Source of the DNA: Cryptomeria japonica
Lineage: Eukaryota > Streptophyta > Pinopsida > Cupressales > Cupressaceae
Direction of reading: 5' to 3'
Assembly (NCBI RefSeq): GCF_030272615.1
Contig: NC_081405.1
Coordinates: forward strand, 152,748,113-152,812,112
Length of the DNA stretch: 64,000 bases
The notes under the pieces were generated by a model that was not told where the DNA came from, did not search any database, and saw nothing but the letters and a program-made list of their open reading frames with translations. Below, one piece after another: positions 34,801 to 40,120 of the stretch. A program made the position numbers and the translations under genes. How positions within the stretch are numbered: position 1 is the stretch's first letter; each line of letters opens with the position of its first letter.

Positions 34801-37800
34801 TAGTTTCATTTGATGAGGGAAACATACAGCGAGTCTTTGAAGTTTTAGCTCTATTGTACATTACTAATATCAGCCATTTTGATCATCCTTATATACATCA
34901 TTTCAACCTGTTGTTTGTGTTAGCCAAAATAAAGAAACATGGCAAGATAAATATTATAATTTTAATCCCCATTTTTCTGGCTCTATCTAATAATCTAAAT
35001 TATTGGGGTGTATGTGTTTCTTGAGTGGATATTAATTAACATAAGTGAAGCACTTTAGTGCTCCCCTGTTTCCTTTACAAATGCTTCTTTTAGTTTCTTT
35101 AATTTATTTTGGTGTCTTGTATATATCAGGGAGAAATACAACCTTTCAAACCATACATGCATAGATATCATGTCCCATATCGGTACTCAGAAAGCACAGC
35201 TCCACTTTGGTACTCAATCAAGCGTGCATCAGCTTACATCATTGTTCTCTCCTCATACTCAGCATATGGTGGGCCTTCTTCAAATTCTTTTTAAATGCTT
35301 TTAGTATTGTTCCTTTTCTTTTCCAACTTAAGATTTGTAGATTTAAAGCTGCATGATTTGCTTAACAAACAGTAGACATTTACACAAATTTTCTTTTATC
35401 CAACGGACTTCCTTTACATAAAATGTATGGACATTCAGGAAAAGAAAAAATACAATTAAAGTGGGTGTGTATGGACATAGCCTATTTGGAAAACCAATTT
35501 CTTAGAAATAGAGCATACTAGTCCATTCTCAAACAAAATTTTCCCTACATTTTGTTAATTTCCATAAGGATTTCTTGACAGGGGTTGAATCATATTGACT
35601 CTCTGCAGTTACACAGAGAATTGAGGAGTCATAGTTTACTTCATTATAAGAGCATCGAAACTTTTTGTATTTGGAAATTTTGATTCTGTTCATAGTCTTT
35701 ATTGACTATCTAAACATGCTCTTCGCCTAACTCAAATCAAGTTATCAAACTTAAAATCATACATTAAGAATTAATTATTAAGGGCCAATATTAGTGACCA
35801 AATCTATTATCTGTGTCCTAAAAACTAGTTTGTCAATACAACATTGGCTAAAAGTATTAGAAAGCTTGGATAAATCTGATCACAGCCTCTACAAATTATT
35901 TAGGGCAAATGAACTGTTACATGATCTCTACAGAATCAAATTTACTTAAGAACATAGTTTCAACATTTGAGAAAATTTTAAGAGTGAAAATTTCAGACAA
36001 TTGCTTGTTAAATAAATCCAATAATGCAAACATAAAAGTGACATGGGATGTTTTTAAAGAATCCGAGCATGCTTGTACTAATTTGTAAATTGAGATCTAT
36101 ACAACTTACAAAAATATACAATCTCTAATTAGGATGTCACATTGATAATGATTCATGGAAGTGGAAACAACTCTACACTTTATTTGTGGACTCGACATGA
36201 ATCCACAGGATATAAGGACCCTGAACTGCTGTAGTTGGGTCAAACTTTTAAAATTCTTATAGAAGTTGACATGATATAATATCAATAAATGACACCGCAT
36301 AAGATAAATTTTAAACACTAACCAGCATTTCTAGTATTTTGAATCTTGAAATCATCTCTTTTTGAAAGGAAAAGATATCAATGGTGCCAAATATTGATTT
36401 GCTTTTATTATTTCAGAAACAAATTACTGCAAAAAAATTCAAGATTTATCATTATATGCATGATTCATGCAAAACTAATAACTTATAAATTTGGAAATAA
36501 TTAGGAATGTTATTCAATAAATATAAACTGAATGGATTTTAATTTTTTTAACTAACATTTATGTTGACTACGATTTATTCCTAAGACCAATCAAAATGTA
36601 AAAAGACACTATCTTTACAACTGCTGCCATGGTATCATATGATTTGTTTTTGTATTTTGGAGGTTTAGAATTTTTACTTATCTTAAATTAATTCATAAAG
36701 GCAGAGTTAAACAAGTCATTTAAAAACTGAATCACTGTAAGGAAAGACACCACTTTATGTCAATGAGTCAATGACAATACATTTTTCTACACCAATTTGT
36801 TGAACGCAACATTGTGATAACGGGAAAACTCAACTTCCTGGATATTCAAAAGTTCAACATATAAATTCTTATTTTTGGTATGCTTCCTTTTGAAATTCAT
36901 GCTATAAAATTCCATTATAGTACAAGGGTTCTTCTCTCAAATACTCGTTATATGTAATAAATTAGTTAGATACTTTTGTAGGTGTGAATAGGGATATTAC
37001 CTAACTAGTTCCACTATTAGGCCCCTTTCACATCTTATCACTTAAGCTTCCTTAGGGTACACTCAGGAGTCTTTTTAGAAATCTCTAGGTGTCATGTGAT
37101 CTTATCTTATCTTCTCACTTCATGTAACATATCATAAGATTAAGACACTTGTCATAATCTTATGTTATCCTATGTCTCACCTTGGCCTGTATAACCAAGG
37201 GTCTCTCATACATTGTACATCCATTCTATTTGCATTCTTTGACAGGAATACAGTTTATTCTTATCATATTGATCTTTTGAGTATCTTGTACTTTCCATTT
37301 GGCCTCTAGATCTTGGGTCGCTGTAATGTTCCCTTTCTAGGTGACAAGAGATGAGCAGAGGGTTGACCTTTCATTCGAGTTCCGGTAGGTCAACTAGATG
37401 GTTAGGGGACTCATTCTGAGGAGCATAGAGCTTTGCGGGGGCTCTATGAGCCATTTTGAGCTTTCAGACGACAATTCCTACATTTTAGGGAGGTCTCCTA
37501 TTTTTTAGGGAGAACTAGCAATTAATAGGTTGACCACCCAAGGGACCACGGAGCTGAGCAAGAACCTCTTGGACAGTTTCTGGCAATTTGAGCGAGGTTC
37601 CTATTTTTTAGGAGGAACTGCCAATCAGCCTACAGGGGTTCAGTTGTCAGCAGTGATTATAGCACTTCAGACAGAATTCCAATCTGAGCTCCCAATCTCA
37701 TTTTATTAATAAATAAGGAAATATTAAAGTTTGGACACTTACAGCAGCAATTGAATATGAGAATCAGATCCAAGCAGTTAGAGGGCAGATTTTGGCCAGT

Positions 37801-40120
37801 CATGCCTTCCCCAGCCTAGCCGTACACTTCTAGCTTGCCTGGGAGTTTACAGAAAATAATTTGGAGGGTTTACATCTGGTTTTTTTGTGCAAATTTCATT
37901 GTCAGCATAAGGAATAAAAAATAAAATTATTCTTTCAGGTTTATGATGTCCTTGAAGTGAGTTATGAGCAAATTAGTGGGAAAATTTGATCATTTTCAGG
38001 GAAGTCTCCTGGGAGCCTGAAGGAAATAGCAGCAGCTTCATCTATTCATGCAAGACTTGTTTTTGATAATTATTAGTTAGGAGAGTAAAACTCATTGGAG
38101 CAGTTAGGACTCATTGGAAGCTCCTGTAGCAGCATCTGGATTCATTCAAGTCAATAAAGCAGCCCTCCAGGCAAGGCGTTGGACTCCTGGTAGGCCAATT
38201 TGGCATATCATTGTTGAATTCCACTATTTATTGGCATTTGTTAATTGCTGTTATAAAATCTGTCAATCTGAAATTTATTTCCAGTCATTAGTTTATGTTT
38301 TATCATTGTTACAATTTCATTGTCAAGTTTCCAAGGCATACGTATTGCAAAAACACAAAAAAAAGCATAAAACCACAAAATTCAAACATATGAAATCAAA
38401 TTCTCCTACCGCTAGCCAAAGAAATCAAGATCAGAAAATTAAATCAGATTGCTACATTCAGTAGTTGGCATCTTTCAGTCGCTATCTCCATAGCCAAATC
38501 TTATAGCTTCTGTAGAAGAGTTGAAACATTTCGCTTGTGTAACTAAACATCACCAAAACTAAGACCAGTGATTAAATATGCAGTTATATATATGTTGTAA
38601 AATTTGGCTTTATAGGTCATGTTATTATATAAGGAAGCCAAACCATACTCTTAGTAAAATTTGGATCAATTCTATAGAGCATATGGTACGATGGAAATCG
38701 TGTTTTCTGCATTACCATCTTCTATGTCTTATGTGTTGTTCTAAGAGCTTTACCAAAATATTGTTAGACATTCTGCATTGAAATTGATTGTAAATGCAAG
38801 TTGAATTCAAATACTAGAGGAAACTGTACTGTTTTGAACAATAGATGCAAATATCTTTTCATAATGACATTAGACTTACATAGTTGTTTAATGTGCAGGA
38901 AAATATACTCCCCAGTATGAGTGGCTTAAGGAAGAGCTTCCAAAGGTTAACAGATCAGAAACTCCATGGTTGATTGTTCTCATGCACGGCCCATGGTACA
39001 GTAGCAATAGTTACCACTACATGGAAGGAGAGACTATGCGAGTTCAATTTGAATTATGGTTTACACAATATCGAGTTGACATTGTTTTTGCAGGTCATGT
39101 TCATGCCTATGAGAGATCAGTAAGTTTTAGCTTTCAATTGTTCTGACATTTCTGAATGATCTTCATTTGAAGAGCATATAATTCATGCTTTTTATAGAAC
39201 TTGTGTTTTTCTCCCTGTATTTTTCTGTTTTTCTATATCTCTCTAATCTGAGGCAGTTTGCTCATCGCAAACATTGGTGAGGGAATCTGTAGCCAGAAAG
39301 CTACTTTTAATTCTTTATGTTAATTCAGAACTAGAATCAATAGCAAAGGCTACCATTAAATCAAAAGGGACTTTCTGTTTTCCAATTCATAAAGAAACAT
39401 TTAGGATAAAGAAACTTATAGGAATTTATTAATTCATGACATTTAACCTTGGACTTACAATCTCCAGAAATATAATACCTAAGAAGCATTAATCTCTTTT
39501 TTGCTTAAGCCTTTATGCTTGCAGTCATTAACAGAAATTAAGGTTGAATGTGGACATGTATTTTAGAAGACATCTCCTTCCTCCCCACTTTGAGTTACAT
39601 CTCTGATATTTGCCTTTGCAGAAGCGGGTATCAAATGTGGCTTATAACATAACGAATGGGGAGTGCACACCTGTGTTTAATTCATCTTCTCCAGTGTACA
39701 TTACTATAGGTGATGGAGGAAATATAGAAGGCCTTGCATCAGTGTAAGTTGGAAAAGTGGTTGACATCATAGGTCAAATACTGCTTAATGTAACAGAACA
39801 AATTTCATTCATACTGCTATTAGCTTTTAATTATTTCAGAACTCTTAGTTTGTCCATCACGAGCTTTGATTTCATTAATCAGCTAATGAAAATCACACAT
39901 GGTTCGCATGGTAACTGACTGCAGGTATACAGAACCTCAACCTGAATACTCAGCATACAGAGAAGCAAGTTTTGGCCATGCAATCTTAGACCTAAAAAAT
40001 CGAACTCATGCTTACTACTACTGGCACCGTAATCAAGATGGAGATGCTGTAGTGGGTGATTCCCAATGGTTCTACAATAGGTATTGGTATCCTCAGAGAG
40101 AACCTACATCAGAAATCTAA
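7672..40120 (+). CDS. PAP: Purple acid phosphatase, C-terminal ~300 aa, five exons (5' end missing)
   Basis: This is a plant high-molecular-weight purple acid phosphatase, a binuclear metal (Fe with Zn or Mn) phosphomonoesterase, usually secreted or vacuolar, that releases inorganic phosphate. The five exons are 7672-7895, 35130-35268, 38899-39119, 39622-39743 and 39925-40120, all with GT-AG introns and matching phases. All metal-binding blocks are visible in order: [25 protein letters not shown] and GHVHAYER. The C-terminal GDGGNIEG and [17 protein letters not shown] blocks follow. The cysteine in NGECTPV matches the position of the interchain disulfide known from the dimeric kidney bean enzyme. 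No stop or frameshift occurs, so the gene is probably functional if its upstream exons are intact. The signal peptide and N-terminal domain exons are not in the window. Exact paralogue not assigned. Confidence 0.93.
7979..8351 (+). pseudogene. LINE reverse transcriptase fragment, catalytic motif duplicated in tandem
   Basis: Two diverged copies (about 7979-8142 and 8194-8351, period ~215 bp) each encode a version of the LINE reverse-transcriptase catalytic motif, read as FVDDVVLF. Each is followed by residues matching the usual LxxxFC helix. The second copy reads [10 protein letters not shown] before stops and frameshifts. This motif normally lies C-terminal to the RT segment that here follows at 8390-9032, so this is a separate or rearranged LINE fragment. 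Confidence 0.65.
8390..9032 (+). pseudogene. LINE (L1-type) reverse transcriptase, N-terminal half, decayed
   Basis: Across several frames and stops the order of plant L1 RT motifs is readable. An EEELKR...KDKS linker block (near 8600-8660) is followed by a YKII-like block (near 8820), a [13 protein letters not shown] block (near 8870-8915) and then [11 protein letters not shown] with the first catalytic Asp (near 8986-9020). The frame stops abruptly at Trp-Thr, where the solo LTR begins at 9033. It resumes at 25349 after the nested insertions. Confidence 0.75.
9033..9728 (+). mobile_element. Copia-like solo LTR, left part (start TGTTGG)
   Basis: The LTR starts TGTTGGCATTGTTGTCATTG directly after GGACT in the LINE frame. 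The other part is at 23475-25348. Together they make a ~2.57-kb LTR with no internal domain, so a solo LTR. The element at 29733 begins almost identically, which suggests a family. GC-rich stretches within it give chance open frames on both strands, which I do not treat as genes. It is split by the Gypsy element at GTTTG (9724-9728). Confidence 0.7.
9724..9728. repeat. Target-site duplication GTTTG, left
   Basis: Five bases immediately before the Gypsy 5' LTR, repeated exactly at 23470-23474 after the 3' LTR. They prove the two LTRs belong to one insertion. Confidence 0.95.
9890..10490. repeat. Hairpin-rich tandem repeat block in 5' LTR
   Basis: Repeated modules alternate two palindromes, CTTCGGAACCCCCAGGTTCC-type and CGGAGACCCCGGTCTCCG-type. 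Spacers of the type CCAACTA or AAGTTCCTAAGTCTTCTACC separate them. Because the units are near-palindromic and stop-free, both strands show long overlapping open frames rich in Pro/Ser or Gly/Arg. These are by-products of the repeat, not genes. The matching block in the 3' LTR is longer, which explains the 125-bp difference in LTR length. Confidence 0.9.
10811..10819 (+). promoter_or_regulatory. TATA box of 5' LTR
   Basis: TATATAAGG after a T-rich run (CCATTTTTTC). It is the likely core promoter (U3/R boundary upstream) driving element transcription. It is conserved at the equivalent position in the 3' LTR. Confidence 0.7.
11482..11500 (+). other. Primer-binding-site-like sequence after 5' LTR
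   Basis: TGGCACGCCCGGTGGGACC begins five bases after the LTR end, where the tRNA primer site is expected. The TGG start fits complementarity to a tRNA CCA end. I could not assign the tRNA. Confidence 0.65.
11625..11840. repeat. LTR-type palindromes in the element leader
   Basis: At least three further copies of the AACCCCCAGGTTCC palindrome (near 11640, 11690 and 11738) and two CGAGCTCTCGAGG-type palindromes (near 11780 and 11820) lie between the LTR and gag. The hairpin family is therefore not confined to the LTRs. Confidence 0.8.
11849..12143 (+). pseudogene. Tat gag, N-terminal part (interrupted)
   Basis: The frame is open from at least 11801, and the first convenient ATG is 11849 (MPRIHTRA). 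The product is basic and Ser/Pro/Arg-rich, ending [14 protein letters not shown] before the solo LTR at 12144. Removing that LTR plus one CATAC copy (4,185 bp, a multiple of three) continues the same frame at 16329. Gag would form the particle shell. The start codon choice is uncertain. Confidence 0.7.
12144..16323. mobile_element. 4.2-kb solo LTR inserted in gag, TSD CATAC
   Basis: Begins TGTTGATGTGTATTTTGTAC and ends AATGGTCACAACA. It is flanked by CATAC at 12139-12143 and 16324-16328. No gag or pol domain lies inside, so this is either a very long solo LTR or a large non-autonomous LTR-bounded element. The right end carries GGTCCCCATTTGCAATGGGG near 16281-16300. The middle third holds nine imperfect palindromes, annotated separately. 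Short open frames inside have no recognisable product. It is younger than the Gypsy host element because it cuts its gag cleanly. Confidence 0.85.
14696..15947. repeat. Array of nine ~36-bp palindromes
   Basis: Copies lie near 14696-14735, 14862-14903, 15027-15070, 15193-15234, 15360-15400, 15528-15567, 15713-15743, 15870-15910 and 15906-15947. A typical unit is TTCGCTCTGGACCCTCTAG followed by AAGGGTCAGGAGCGAA, whose two halves are near reverse complements. The first seven are spaced about 160-185 bp apart by unrelated sequence, and the last two abut. Each could fold into a hairpin in single-stranded DNA or RNA. Confidence 0.9.
16329..16555 (+). pseudogene. Tat gag, continuation after the solo LTR
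   Basis: In the same frame as 11849-12143, reading [18 protein letters not shown] and then [17 protein letters not shown], to a stop at 16553-16555. In related Gypsy gags a long capsid core lies between the PYFTGETS-like start and the Gln-rich tail. Here only a few residues separate them, so most of the capsid appears deleted. A frameshift near 16555 moves into the next segment. Confidence 0.6.
16558..16770 (+). pseudogene. Tat gag C-terminus with zinc knuckle
   Basis: This short frame reads [14 protein letters not shown], a CCHC zinc knuckle (C-X2-C-X3-H-X4-C) that would bind element RNA. It is in the same frame as pol and separated from it by a single TAG at 16768-16770. Either gag and pol were joined through readthrough or another recoding event at this codon, or the stop is a later mutation. 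Confidence 0.65.
16771..21369 (+). CDS. pol: Tat Gypsy pol polyprotein: PR-RNaseH(extra)-RT-RNaseH-INT
   Basis: A single open frame of about 1,530 codons, with residues counted from 16777. The protease core reads [12 protein letters not shown] (residue 184 onward), so the active-site DSG has become DSR. An archaeal/cellular-type RNase H at ~380-510 keeps its acidic residues D387, E425, D449 and D499. RT spans ~660-900 with catalytic D729 and YLDD at 826-829. The Gypsy RNase H at ~950-1080 lacks the expected first Asp (HTFGGES, Phe975) and later Asp residues. INT has an H2C2 finger (~1181-1222) and D1251, D1311, E1347 (D-59-D-35-E). No chromodomain follows. No ATG is needed if made as gag-pol, and the first internal Met codon of note is at 16852. 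The RT, INT and extra RNase H look intact and the protease does not. Confidence 0.93.
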   Translation, partial: AHLQGDSTFVNWQGAEFCGLNKTNGESMLQYARSKKRAIEATSPSTSVQAPTPNVAIHDTSQSTIQGNKRQEETQVIQRAKADLVASKGPRKPAGVPFNIVDQMKKANLNVTMWEALSIPSQRDLLKEALKEINQSGEEATINGKTVSTSLVQPKEEEDSSKISKPPPFYLSLIIGDNLVHNCMIDSRASSSVMPKKVADLLGIEYEPVTKGVVQLDGTSIKTVGVVKNLKLTLHACLGCTVLQDVSIIDLPAFFAIYLSRDFTAKIGGYLSSDWSHMLFRTRYGTKVTIRAESIAQNHIEPYTPSPINMNCTLHEEGEECAVREPATLLQEVPDCLLDEWANAFQFDPLAETEETGLGTYCIHEEDTPIPNLIKTQGDSEGLWSMFFDGSRNKNGAGVGVMLVSPEQEKYFFSFRLQFGCTNNVAEYEALIQGLQLAQSRKIRSLQVFGDSELVVNHIRAQSVAKNNLLKSYKHGVWDLIEGFKAFNIQSIPRGQNKHADRLAAVGAQFDIPTHVAREEEQHIRLVVRPAVPDNQVNWQVFESDQQIVNFLQNEVEFSAKNQSKLQDQYGDQIMQLDSNKFPKGLVTLEGIFNSDDQLKKRMNLVAKRGDYKPVVVAEGRSLNLGKVCSSTEQEAFVELCQQYDDIVAWTYEDLKGFDHSLAQHTIELNSDAKPVRQKQRPINPKIEPLMRKELTKLIEANIIFPIKHSSWVANLVPVRKKNGEIRLCVDFRDLNRASLKDHYPLPSMEQILQKVSGSKRFSFLDGYSGYNQILVQESDQYKTAFTTKWGTYAYCKMPFGLTNAGATFQRAMDMAFKGVLAKFVLVYLDDITVYSKHVADHLGHLEQVFMKCREYGVSLNPSKCVFATDQGRLLGHIVSKEGLTIDPKRVEASLSLPLPNHKKGLQSFLGRINFVRRFIPNLATMVKPLTSMLKKNLVFSWTKEGRAGFEEIKQAIAQAPTLVNPNYERDFILHTFGGESSISAVLTQLNDDKLEQPIAFFSEGLKDYELRYGYIEKQVLTVVRALKKFRHMLSNNRIQLLVPHASVKDFLLNKDISEKRAGWITKVMEYDINIKITKLVRGRGLCEQLVSSFETTSEVALVLQEDQPTDNITQFSWVSDMTTFLMEGRYPQGLDRTKRRHFRLHSIPYVLVHGTLFRKNSNGVLLRRIEQNQVSKLLEEFHDGSSRGHFSARTTTIKIMRAGYYWPFLFSDSHRWVKNCKKCALFSGKQRLAALPLHPIQANQPFAQWGLDFIGMINTPSSAGHKWILAAIDYFTRWTEAVALRDATEASVLEFLERIVTRFGVPSTIISDNARAFVGTQISSWVVKHGVYLKTSSNYYPQGNGLAESSNKNLIRIIKRTIEDNQRAWHTKLRTALWVERITPKRAIGNSPFILVYGEEARLPTSLELPSLELAHQLELIENDAMTVRLAELMELEEVRSQAMHTLQTHQEQVKKVFDKKATNRVFKEGDLVLKWDANRAKAGRHSKFDAIWSGPYVITSCKEANAFHLSKLDGEVLPIPVNGIHLKPCF
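21370..21596 (+). other. 3' untranslated region of Tat element
   Basis: 227 bp between the pol stop and the 3' LTR. The expected polypurine tract next to the LTR is poor, because the bases just before it read CAAAAATCGCCAAAAA. A purine run AAAGAGGG at 21368-21375 is the only other candidate, but the sequence after it does not match the 5' LTR start. Confidence 0.6.
21757..22475. repeat. Hairpin-rich tandem repeat block in 3' LTR
   Basis: Same alternating AACCCCCAGGTTCC and GGAGACCCCGGTCTCC palindromic modules as at 9890-10490, but more of them and more diverged at C/T positions. Overlapping open frames on both strands are by-products of the repeat. Confidence 0.88.
22802..22810 (+). promoter_or_regulatory. 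TATA box of 3' LTR
   Basis: TATATAAGG, the counterpart of the 5' LTR copy at 10811-10819. From this position it could drive read-out transcription into the flanking intron. Confidence 0.6.
23470..23474. repeat. Target-site duplication GTTTG, right
   Basis: Exact copy of 9724-9728, directly after the ...ATAACA end of the 3' LTR. Confidence 0.95.
23475..25348 (+). mobile_element. Copia-like solo LTR, right part (ends ...TTCTTCA)
   Basis: This continues the LTR cut at 9728. It ends with CTGATTCACACCCCTCTCAG and then TTCTTCA, the same type of 3' end seen in the Copia LTR at 59.0 kb. A GGGTTTTTCCCACATTGGG block near 25181 is typical of plant LTR R/U5 regions. The following GTACT (25349-25353) matches the GGACT before the LTR start at 4 of 5 bases, and joining the two restores the LINE frame. 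A microrepeat of GGTGCTCC occurs near 25047-25115. Confidence 0.7.
25349..25870 (+). pseudogene. LINE reverse transcriptase, C-terminal half, decayed
   Basis: The LINE resumes with LILETMKAF directly after the LTR. It then shows a NGYPKHWF block, a degenerate (G)[11 protein letters not shown] block corresponding to GDPLSP, FVDGIIL in place of the FADD catalytic motif, and [15 protein letters not shown], the conserved block after the catalytic motif. Several frameshifts and stops occur. This order is that of one L1-type RT, confirming that 8390-9032 and this part were once contiguous. Confidence 0.72.
25871..26828. other. Intronic AT-rich stretch with a 70-bp direct repeat
   Basis: No gene was seen. 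A 70-bp sequence starting ACCCAATTCTAATACACAC is present at 26151-26220 and again at 26338-26407, with a single C/T difference noted. This is a recent duplication or a pair of small repeat copies 187 bp apart. Confidence 0.75.
26829..28666. mobile_element. TG...CA element with inverted, LTR-like ends
   Basis: The left end reads TGTAATGTCCCCTTTT. The right end, read on the minus strand, is TGTCATGGCCCCTTTT (14 of 16 identical). Similarity continues inward in looser form on both arms: a CACTTT...CGAGGG block, then TATAAAAGG(G)AGGAA, which looks like a TATA promoter (left near 27130). It may be one element with long inverted arms, or two related LTR fragments facing each other. No clear target-site duplication was found. 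The inner part carries no domain I recognise. The termini match the 3047-5450 element. Confidence 0.5.
28667..30536. other. Intronic repeat-like stretch, includes an LTR start
   Basis: No gene was seen. A TATG/TA/CA microsatellite occupies about 29690-29731. Directly after it, 29733 starts TGTTGGAAATGTTGTCATTG, almost the same as the solo LTR start at 9033, so a related LTR fragment probably begins there. Its right end was not found and may be lost or cut by the hAT element. Confidence 0.5.
29690..29731. repeat. Compound microsatellite (TATG)n(TA)n(CA)n
   Basis: GTATGTATGTATGTGTATAT is followed by TATATACACACACAT. It abuts an LTR-like start at 29733. Confidence 0.8.
30537..30610. repeat. GACTC cluster, left end of hAT element
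   Basis: Four GACTC and two GATTC motifs lie within about 75 bp (GGGACTCAGACTCGAC and similar). Such dense short direct repeats are typical subterminal transposase-binding sites of hAT elements. Confidence 0.65.
30899..33598 (-). pseudogene. hAT transposase (BED finger, DUF659, C-terminal dimerisation)
   Basis: Starting at ATG 33598 the frame reads [13 protein letters not shown], then a BED-type zinc finger ([19 protein letters not shown]) after an in-frame TGA. A basic/Ser-rich linker follows (33174-33356). Next is a [12 protein letters not shown] block, a likely intron donor near 33040, and the DUF659 core with MTDGWTDRR (near 32750) and VVTDNAANY. Later come [14 protein letters not shown] and WDIIDKRW (31625-31918). 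The C-terminal [17 protein letters not shown] block ends at 30899. At least four stops interrupt it. The parts are clearly one Ac/hAT-type transposase and it is now inactive. Confidence 0.85.
33744..33849. repeat. Foldback: 28-bp inverted repeat, 50-bp loop
   Basis: The arms at 33744-33771 and 33822-33849 (starting ATTTCTATTCATTTTCTTTC) are reverse complements at 27 of 28 positions. The loop contains a second palindrome, CAATGTACATTG. It lies just 5' of the hAT transposase start. Confidence 0.88.
34215..34390. repeat. GACTC/GAGTC cluster, right end of hAT element
   Basis: About eight GAGTC or GACTC sites occur within 175 bp, with GTCCAGG-like spacers. Mostly inverted relative to the left cluster, as expected for the opposite transposon end. 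Confidence 0.65.
34396..35129 (+). other. Intron tail before PAP exon B
   Basis: AT-rich sequence without an identifiable element. It ends with a pyrimidine-rich run (TTTCTTTAATTTATTTTGGT) and the acceptor at 35128-35129. Confidence 0.6.
35130..35268 (+). CDS. PAP: PAP exon B
   Basis: The acceptor is ATATATCAG at 35121-35129 and the donor is G|GT at 35269. Phase 0 at entry matches the end of the previous exon 27 kb upstream. It encodes [18 protein letters not shown] through [18 protein letters not shown] and one base of a Gly codon. The residues match the conserved core between the GNH and VLMH blocks of plant purple acid phosphatases. Confidence 0.94.
35269..38898 (+). other. 3.6-kb PAP intron
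   Basis: GT donor at 35269 and ATGTGCAG acceptor ending 38898. The left half is AT-rich and featureless. At 37322 a TGTAATGTTCCC sequence matches the termini of the elements at 5450 (minus) and 26829, so an LTR fragment probably starts there. It carries TTTTAGGGAGG-type microrepeats near 37480-37610. No domain-encoding frame was found. Confidence 0.7.
38899..39119 (+). CDS. PAP: PAP exon C: VLMH and GHVH blocks
   Basis: The exon starts after ATGTGCAG, completing the Gly codon split with exon B, and ends before GTAAGT at 39120. It encodes [17 protein letters not shown], the [10 protein letters not shown] ligand block and [11 protein letters not shown] with the last two His ligands. Gly in VLMHGPWY replaces the more usual Ser. 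The reading frame is fully open. Confidence 0.95.
39622..39743 (+). CDS. PAP: PAP exon D
   Basis: The acceptor is TTTGCAG and the donor is GTAAGT at 39744. It encodes [18 protein letters not shown] and then [17 protein letters not shown] plus two bases of the next codon. It includes the conserved Cys and a potential N-glycosylation site at NIT. The preceding intron is 502 bp. Confidence 0.94.
39925..40120 (+). CDS. PAP: PAP exon E, stop codon
   Basis: The acceptor is GACTGCAG at 39917-39924, and the first base completes a Val codon. It encodes [37 protein letters not shown] and [10 protein letters not shown], ending in TAA at 40118-40120. The C-terminal length is normal for the secreted type. 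The preceding intron is 181 bp. Confidence 0.95.

Larger units (their letters stand above)
7896..35129 (+). other. 27.2-kb intron of the phosphatase gene
   Basis: GTAAGT at the donor and ATATATCAG at the acceptor join exons A and B in phase 0 at the conserved FAPEI-GE junction. Almost all identified content is transposon-derived: LINE pieces, a nest of three LTR elements, a TG...CA-bounded element and a hAT transposon. An intron this large, grown by insertion, is typical of conifer genes. Correct splicing over it is inferred, not shown. Confidence 0.9.
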
